20,934 bases of DNA from Candidatus Hodarchaeota archaeon (GTDB taxonomy: Archaea > Asgardarchaeota > Heimdallarchaeia > Hodarchaeales > YT1-039). The stretch is taken from the NCBI GenBank assembly GCA_016840025.1, contig JAEOTF010000171.1, positions 1 through 20,934 of the forward strand. The letters are read 5' to 3'. Every line of letters starts with the position of its first letter. Position 1 is the stretch's first letter. A program made the translations under genes and the position numbers. This document shows, in pieces, positions 16,298 through 20,934 of this stretch. The notes beneath the pieces are model-generated. The model did no database searches. It was not told where the DNA came from and saw nothing but the letters and a program-made list of their open reading frames with translations.

Positions 16298-16336
16298 AAT
16301 TATTTTTTATTAACGAAGCGTGTTAAAAAAATAATT
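16298..16336. repeat. AT-rich inverted repeat upstream of rubrerythrin
   Basis: Arms aattattttttattaac (16298-16314) and gttaaaaaaataatt (16322-16336) are complementary apart from a 2-base bulge, around the spacer gaagcgt. It ends about 95 bases before the rubrerythrin ATG and could be an operator or structured RNA element. Confidence 0.5.
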
Positions 16337-16385
16337 AGCTTTTTAAGTTATTAATTTGAGGTTCTGTGTTAATAAAAGTCATCTA

Positions 16386-16395
16386 AATTTTAAAC
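16386..16395 (+). promoter_or_regulatory. Candidate TATA box of rubrerythrin
   Basis: The sequence aattttaaac is centred about 41 bases before the ATG, which would give a leader of about 15 nt. A purine-rich stretch aggataggat follows as a possible ribosome binding site. Confidence 0.35.
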
Positions 16396-16431
16396 ACTGT
16401 AAAAACGTATTTTAGGATAGGATTGATAATT

Positions 16432-16935
16432 ATGGGAAAAACAGATGAAAATTTGATGGCCGCTTTTGCTGGTGAGAGTCAGGCCAATCGCAAGTATCTA
16501 GCCTTTGCAAAGAAAGCGGAAAAGGAAGGATTCCCTCAAGTAGCACGTATCTTTCGATCAGCAGCTGCTGCAGAAACAGTTCATGCCCATGCCCACCTAC
16601 GTGTTTATGGGGGAATTAAAAGTACCTTAGAAAATGTTAAAGCTGCAATTACAGGTGAACACTACGAATTTACGAAGATGTACCCTGAATTTATCGAAGA
16701 TGCGAAAGCCGAGGGAAATAAGGCTGCAGAAAGATCTTTTGACTATGCGAACCAAGTGGAAAAGGTACATCACGAATTATACTCTAGAGTGCTAGCTTCT
16801 TTAGAAAAAGGAGAAAACCTCCCTGAAACAAAGATGTTCGTCTGTGACGTCTGTGGTTATACTGTAGAGGGCGAGGCCCCAGAAAAGTGCCCAATCTGTG
16901 GAGCAGTCCACGAAAGATTCCAAGAAGTGAAATAG
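16432..16935 (+). CDS. rbr: Rubrerythrin
   Basis: A 167-residue non-heme di-iron peroxidase that reduces hydrogen peroxide in anaerobic or microaerophilic cells. The N-terminal four-helix ferritin-like domain holds ligands E15, E48-x2-H51 and E110-x2-H113, with further Glu near 89-94. The C-terminal rubredoxin-like domain has C138, C141, C153 and C156 (CDVCGY, CPICGA), binding one iron for electron transfer. Domain order and length are standard. I use ATG 16432; an in-frame TTG lies nine bases upstream. It stands alone, with its own promoter region and a T-rich run after the stop (about 16958-16968) as a likely terminator. A decayed paralog fragment follows downstream. Confidence 0.95.
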   Translation: MGKTDENLMAAFAGESQANRKYLAFAKKAEKEGFPQVARIFRSAAAAETVHAHAHLRVYGGIKSTLENVKAAITGEHYEFTKMYPEFIEDAKAEGNKAAERSFDYANQVEKVHHELYSRVLASLEKGENLPETKMFVCDVCGYTVEGEAPEKCPICGAVHERFQEVK

Positions 16936-17026
16936 AACAGTATTTCACTATTATTTCCTTTTTTTCAAGAAATTTATTCATATTACTGAAATAAGTCAAT
17001 TTCTGTTACTATAGTTTCAAATAAGA

Positions 17027-17162
17027 AAACCAAAGAAATTTACGATAAAGTTGCTGGAGGAATCAAGTCCATTTTAGAGAATGCTAAGGCAGCTATTGAA
17101 GGAGAATACTACGAATTCACAAAATTGTATCCGAGTTTCTAGAAACTGCAAAGCTAAAGATT
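17027..17162 (+). pseudogene. Frameshifted remnant of a second rubrerythrin
   Basis: In one frame 17054-17138 reads AGGIKSILENAKAAIEGEYY then EFTKLYP, matching residues about 60-85 of the intact rubrerythrin ([26 protein letters not shown]). The frame then meets TAG, but one base over it continues EFLETAK, matching EFIEDAK. So a single-base loss lies just after YP. The first 58 residues and the rubredoxin domain are missing. Many third positions differ from the intact copy, so this is an old paralog, not a fresh duplication. Confidence 0.8.
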
Positions 17163-17445
17163 ATTCGCAAATTCGACAAGTCTCAAATATTCTTCCTCTA
17201 ATTCTTGTAGTTTTTCTTCATCCACCTTGGTCGTTGACAATTCAGGTCCGGTTTGAGACAGTCCGGTTTGAGACGGAAAATATTAATGCCATTTGTATTA
17301 TAGCAACAGTATGAGCTATCTACGATGCCTTCTTCCACCTAATATCAGAAGACCATTCTGTTTCTACCGCCTTACCTGTTGAAGGCGGAGGGAGTGAAAA
17401 CAGAAGTATCAATCCCGTTAAAATAACATAGCTAAGCTTCTTCAT
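17154..17445 (-). pseudogene. Probable decayed gene for a small secreted protein
   Basis: ATG at 17445 (minus) opens MKKLSYVILTGLILLFSLPP, a clear signal peptide, and continues to GKAVETEWSSDIRWKKAS, where TAG stops it at 17320. Beyond it, shifted frames stay protein-like: VDSSYCCYNTNGINIFRLKP, then in another frame SQTGPELSTTKVDEEKLQE followed by LEEEYLRLVEFANNL and a TAG at 17154. An in-frame 15-bp tandem duplication (17246-17274) lies between. The likely reading is a gene of about 95 codons broken by two frameshifts; the 41-residue opening frame might still be expressed. Family not recognised. Confidence 0.45.
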
Positions 17446-17916
17446 CCCTATCAATGCGAATTGTATACCTAGTTTAATATAAAACTCTATCTAATTTTGC
17501 ATATACAGATACCAATAAACGAAGTAGGGCAGAGAGCTATACCGACCTTAAAAGAGGGTTTTCAATGACCATTGTATTATTCCTGCTCTTTTCAATGGCT
17601 CAGAAGAAGTTGGTAAGGAACATAAATAACCACACTAACATTTATAGCAGCTATATCCTGTGGGGTAGAAATATTGAGTGGAGCGCAGGGGGAAATACAA
17701 AGGTGATGGGGGGGTAGGGGATAATGCCTAAAATGCAATCTTTCTCCCCCATAGATTAACCATAGAGGGAAATCCCCCCTGATAAGCCTTCAAATTCAAT
17801 GCTGCACTCCTCATTATGATTAAGAAATCTTTCATTCTTTGCACTCCACCCAGTAGATCGTTGGGTGAGATCTCCCTTATTCTACTTTTTCGACTGATAA
17901 TTAGGCTATTTAATGA
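17446..17916. other. Intergenic region with a G-run/C-run patch
   Basis: No supported gene. From 17678 to about 17860 the sequence contains G runs (aggggga, atgggggggtagggg) followed by C runs (ctcccccat, atcccccctg), plus gtggagcgca near 17680 and an inverted counterpart tgcactccac near 17840. The segment could fold as a long hairpin, or the G runs could form a quadruplex. A 50-codon open frame (17565-17717) is not supported beyond an SD-like gaggg. Confidence 0.5.
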
Positions 17917-20484
17917 TTAGTATTTGGCTTCCAATCGTTCTAGTCGCGTTTGCTGGAAAGCCTCATAGTGTTGCTGCATGGTCGCAAAAAGGGTTTCCCA
18001 CGGGGTGAGATCTGGGCGGAGAAAGGGTGGTAACCATTTACAGTCCGCTAAGTGGGTGGCAAAGAGGTAAAAGTCCTCATAAGACTGAAACGTGAGGGAT
18101 ATATGGATAGCAGTGGCTTCGAGTTCTTCTAGCGTTGTGTGGTTCTGAAGTGTGGTGATATGCTCATTAAACTGGTGCACATATTGCTGGAAGTGCTGGA
18201 ACAACAACCGTAAGTCCTGTTGAAGTTTGGGTAACTGATAGGCGATGTAACCGCTCCAAAGCACTAATACAAGCATGCTGAGTAAGAAAACAAGGAACAA
18301 CCCCCGGGTTAGTGGATTGTCCCAATTGCGGGAAGGATGGCCCCACCAGCCATAATCCAGGCCATCCGGGAAGAAATCGTTATCGGAGTCGCGGTCATGG
18401 GGATTAGTACCATGCGTGTATTCTTGTAAATTAGTGAAGCCATCATTATCTGGATCATCGCGACTATCATCATTTAGCGGATCTAATGCTATTTTTATCT
18501 CCCACCCATCTGGCATACCGTCGCCATCCGAATCGACAGCATTAGGATTTGTATTGAATATCATTACCTCTTCGTTATCAGTCAAACCATCCGCATCGGA
18601 ATCGGAATCACGGGGATTGGTGTTATACTTCAGCACTTCCTCACCATCGGTCAAGCCATCTGCGTCCGAATCCGATACAAGGGGATCAGTATTATACTTC
18701 AACACTTCTTCACCATCAATCAACCCATCCGTGTCGGAATCGGGCATAGTAGGGTCTGTAAGGTGCATTATCACCTCTGCCCCATCGGTCAAGCCATCCC
18801 CATCGGAATCCAGTATAGCAGGGTCTGTGAGATACGTTATCACCTCTGCCCCATCGGTCAAACCGTCCCCATCGAAATCAAACACATCCTCTAAAGGGTA
18901 AGGATCGGTAGCGCCAGCGGTTCCTGCCAATTGATAAGCTCCTGTCCCAGTATAATCTAACCAATAATTCCCTTCGTTGGTAGACCCATCAAACCATTGA
19001 TTGTTAATTCCGTTATCATAGGCTTGAATAGTCCCATTATTGTTCTTGAGAAGACTATTATGATGAAGTGAATTGTTATTGGACGCGCCTGCCACACTAG
19101 CCCCATACACTCTATTTTCCGCTATTAGATTCCCGCTAATACTACAATGACTCGAATCTTCTAAAGAAATACCAATATCATTATTTTGGGTACAAAGATT
19201 GACCATAACAGTAGCATTAGCTGAACTCTCTAAGGAGATACCCATATCATTATTTTGCTGGCAGATATTATCCATAATTGTTGAATTCTCGGAGCCATCA
19301 AGGACGAAACCTTTGCGACCGTTTTGACTACAAGTGTTGTTCATAAGCATTGAATTTTCGGACGCGGTAAGACGAATGCCTTCCTGGTTATTTCGAGTAC
19401 AATAATTATTCGTAACGATTGAATTGCCTGAATTCCACATACTGATACCACTTTGGGAATTATTAGAGCAAAGATTGTTAATCACCGTCAAATTAACAGA
19501 TCTCGTAAGAGTGATGCCTGTGACGTTATTTTGGGTACAGGAATTGTTGGTGATCGTGACATTTCTAGAATCTTCCAGATAGATGCCATAATTATTCCTT
19601 TGGCAAACGTTATCTTTTATTTGACAGTGGTTACTGTAATGGAGAGTAATTCCGGTATTTGTATTGGAACAATTTTGCTCTTGTATCACTATATTGCTAC
19701 AATTCACCAGAATCAGTTGACCGTAAGGAAGAGTGACAAGGAAATTGTGTTTGTCTGTTAGAAAACCTAAAGGGAGGCCATTCACCCTATTATTTATGAT
19801 AGAATAGGAAAGATATGCACTAATGGTATTCTCCCCGAGTGTAAGCCCATTATCATGGAAAGAATTGTTTTTAACCAGCGAATTCCCGCAAGACGCAAGT
19901 GAGATGCCTCCACGACCATTTTGTCGGCAGGTATTATTGATTACCTGAGAATTGTTTGACCACCTAAGAATGATGCCTACTCCATTATTTTTAGTACAGA
20001 GATTGTTCACTACTGTTGAATTCTCCGAATATCCGATATAGATCCCATGTTCATTATTTTGACAAGTGTTGTTCACAATAGTTGCGGTTCCAGATGCGAC
20101 ATTCTCGATGTAAATTCCATAATGGAATCCTGACCTTCCCGTTTCAATCCAACAATTCCGAATGATAAAATATTTCGTTGTACTATGAATATGAATCCCA
20201 TTAAGTCCATCTGTTATGATGCTCCAATTTTCTAGGATATATGGATCAGATATGGCTCCTGTGCCACTTACCGCAATACTTGCTAGCTCAAAATCATTAG
20301 TTACAATGATGGGAGTATGTGAATTATATGATATCGAAGTTAGTATGGAAGAATTTTGTTGAGGAGGAGACTTAGAATTGATCGACTGAGTAAATACAGC
20401 AGGTGAGCCCTCACTCACTGTCTGTATGGCTACTATGAATACTAAACCAAGAAAGAGAGGTAACATGAAAAGGGACTTCAACAT
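17917..20484 (-). CDS. NosD-like beta-helix surface protein with TSP3 calcium repeats, membrane helix and inner helical domain
   Basis: An 855-residue surface protein. Order: signal peptide (1-about 28); right-handed beta-helix of the NosD/CASH type (about 80-500) in rungs of 22-23 residues such as NNLCTKNNGVGIILRWSNNS; a calcium-binding stalk of eight TSP3-like loops (DSDGDGLTDGAEV) from about 536 to 710, the first six exactly 23 residues apart; one membrane helix (about 728-749, LFLVFLLSMLVLVLWSGYIA); then about 105 residues of Gln/Leu-rich helices predicted inside the cell. Eleven cysteines recur at the same rung position (141, 163, 186, then 272, 294, 316, 339, 362, 385, 408, 431), suggesting a stacked Cys column. 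Many N-glycosylation sequons are present. I start at 20484 because aagggg precedes that ATG and the signal peptide follows at once; ATG 20517 is possible. Role unknown: carbohydrate or metal binding, or adhesion with inward signalling. Confidence 0.88.
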   Translation of the reverse strand: MLKSLFMLPLFLGLVFIVAIQTVSEGSPAVFTQSINSKSPPQQNSSILTSISYNSHTPIIVTNDFELASIAVSGTGAISDPYILENWSIITDGLNGIHIHSTTKYFIIRNCWIETGRSGFHYGIYIENVASGTATIVNNTCQNNEHGIYIGYSENSTVVNNLCTKNNGVGIILRWSNNSQVINNTCRQNGRGGISLASCGNSLVKNNSFHDNGLTLGENTISAYLSYSIINNRVNGLPLGFLTDKHNFLVTLPYGQLILVNCSNIVIQEQNCSNTNTGITLHYSNHCQIKDNVCQRNNYGIYLEDSRNVTITNNSCTQNNVTGITLTRSVNLTVINNLCSNNSQSGISMWNSGNSIVTNNYCTRNNQEGIRLTASENSMLMNNTCSQNGRKGFVLDGSENSTIMDNICQQNNDMGISLESSANATVMVNLCTQNNDIGISLEDSSHCSISGNLIAENRVYGASVAGASNNNSLHHNSLLKNNNGTIQAYDNGINNQWFDGSTNEGNYWLDYTGTGAYQLAGTAGATDPYPLEDVFDFDGDGLTDGAEVITYLTDPAILDSDGDGLTDGAEVIMHLTDPTMPDSDTDGLIDGEEVLKYNTDPLVSDSDADGLTDGEEVLKYNTNPRDSDSDADGLTDNEEVMIFNTNPNAVDSDGDGMPDGWEIKIALDPLNDDSRDDPDNDGFTNLQEYTHGTNPHDRDSDNDFFPDGLDYGWWGHPSRNWDNPLTRGLFLVFLLSMLVLVLWSGYIAYQLPKLQQDLRLLFQHFQQYVHQFNEHITTLQNHTTLEELEATAIHISLTFQSYEDFYLFATHLADCKWLPPFLRPDLTPWETLFATMQQHYEAFQQTRLERLEAKY

Positions 20485-20608
20485 AATACCCCTTAAGTAG
20501 AAATTTTTAGTTTGCATTAAATCTGCTTTCTTTAATGTTTAATATCTTATTATATCGTCTTAGACATTATTGACAATAGAGAACAGGTAAAAGAAAGGTG
20601 CAGAATAG

Positions 20609-20630
20609 TCGAGTGTTAAGTAACACTCGA
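20609..20630. repeat. Perfect palindrome, 10-bp arms
   Basis: Arms tcgagtgtta and taacactcga are exactly complementary with only ag between. On the plus strand it is followed by six T. On the minus strand it lies between the stop of the partial upstream gene (20668) and the beta-helix gene start (20484). It may be a terminator for the upstream gene or an operator for the beta-helix gene. Confidence 0.65.
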
Positions 20631-20667
20631 TTTTTTCTGATTTCATAAGTATCCTTTTCTTAGTCTT

Positions 20668-20934
20668 TCAGTCAAGTGTGGCATCCGAATCGCCCAGAAT
20701 TTTCCAATGTGTGTCAAAGTACCACGTGCCAAAATATTCCTTAAGTGGCGGATTCAGGTCAAAATAGTCATTAGCTTCATCAATGAGAGTACAGGTGGCT
20801 TCCGTGACATTTTCATTGTCCACACAGAGATCATGCCAAAAATCATCCATATAAACGTCTGACGTGGTAAGAATATTGACAGTTGCACCTATGAAAGCCA
20901 GTGCACCATTATCTATAAATGCGTCTGCCATAGG
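20668..20934 (-). CDS. C-terminal part of a probable clan CD (gingipain/C25-like) protein
   Basis: The frame runs off the window edge; the Met at 20931 is preceded by an open codon and is probably internal. The visible 88 residues include ADAFIDNGALAFIGATVNI and end with FGTWYFDTHWKILGDSDATL. This resembles the end of C25-type peptidase domains, where a strand of the form aF(V/I)Ga precedes a final LLGDPsL-like element. The catalytic His and Cys would be upstream, outside the window. Identification is tentative. It lies upstream of and in the same direction as the beta-helix surface protein, with a palindrome in the gap. Confidence 0.45.
   Translation of the reverse strand, partial: PMADAFIDNGALAFIGATVNILTTSDVYMDDFWHDLCVDNENVTEATCTLIDEANDYFDLNPPLKEYFGTWYFDTHWKILGDSDATLD

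Larger units (their letters stand above)
15967..16431. other. AT-rich intergenic region before rubrerythrin
   Basis: A 465-bp stretch with no gene. It contains the divergent upstream regions of the luciferase-like gene and of rubrerythrin. Two items are described separately: an inverted repeat at 16298-16336 and a candidate TATA box at 16386-16395. Otherwise I see only AT-rich sequence. Confidence 0.6.

Noticed and set aside
17565..17717. A 50-codon frame starting MTIVLFLLFSMAQKK with an SD-like gaggg
   Set aside because: It ends in the G-run patch, has no recognisable domain, and lies in decayed DNA; length and context are compatible with chance.
18416..18901. A 161-codon Ser/Pro-rich open frame opposite the TSP3 repeats
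   Set aside because: Its repeats are the complement of the 69-bp TSP3 coding units, which explains both its length and low complexity.

Overview
The window comes from an AT-rich archaeal chromosome. Archaeal markers are a two-ring CDC48/VCP ATPase, a prefoldin beta gene followed by its usual DUF3194 neighbour, a TtuA/Ncs6-type tRNA thiolase, a luciferase-like (probably F420-dependent) oxidoreductase, and TATA-type promoters. Two PARP-type zinc fingers in the first gene, together with surface proteins anchored by Thr/Ser stalks and C-terminal membrane helices, make an Asgard (Heimdall-like) lineage the most likely source. That assignment is inference; no rRNA or ribosomal gene is present to confirm it. 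No tRNA, rRNA or CRISPR array was seen.

Layout. 1-436: a C/T-rich, low-complexity patch that is compositionally foreign to the rest, then the leader of a DNA-binding gene. 437-3777 (+): a PARP-zinc-finger/OB-fold protein, then CDC48. 3929-5503 (-): an overlapping operon of prefoldin beta, DUF3194 and a TtuA-like sulfurtransferase. 5565-about 6990 (-): a tnpB-only IS605-type element inserted just upstream of the prefoldin promoter, with a likely guide RNA at its right end; a second, inverted right-end-like hairpin lies beyond its left side. 7218-10658: a cell-surface redox cluster. A membrane-anchored diheme cytochrome and an anchored surface protein are on the minus strand, and diverge from a secreted, anchored protein with four nearly identical rhodanese domains. 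10850-15966: a mixed stress and metabolism stretch of Hsp20, aldo/keto reductase, NIF3-like protein, DinB-like protein, a QueG-like Fe-S protein with HEAT repeats, and a luciferase-like oxidoreductase. 16432-16935: rubrerythrin, followed by about 980 bp of decayed DNA holding a frameshifted fragment of a second rubrerythrin and a broken secreted-protein gene on the other strand. 17917-20484 (-): a large surface protein with a NosD-type beta-helix carrying a regular cysteine ladder, a calcium-binding TSP3 stalk, a membrane helix and an inner helical domain. 20668-20934 (-): the C-terminal end of a probable clan CD (gingipain-like) protein, cut by the window edge.

How the genes fit together. 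Protein quality control (CDC48, prefoldin, Hsp20), oxidative and redox chemistry (rubrerythrin, cytochrome, rhodaneses, aldo/keto reductase, luciferase-like enzyme) and cell-surface architecture dominate. The best candidates for something undescribed are the PARP-finger/OB/PARP-finger protein, the surface cytochrome plus tetra-rhodanese locus, and the cysteine-ladder beta-helix receptor-like protein.
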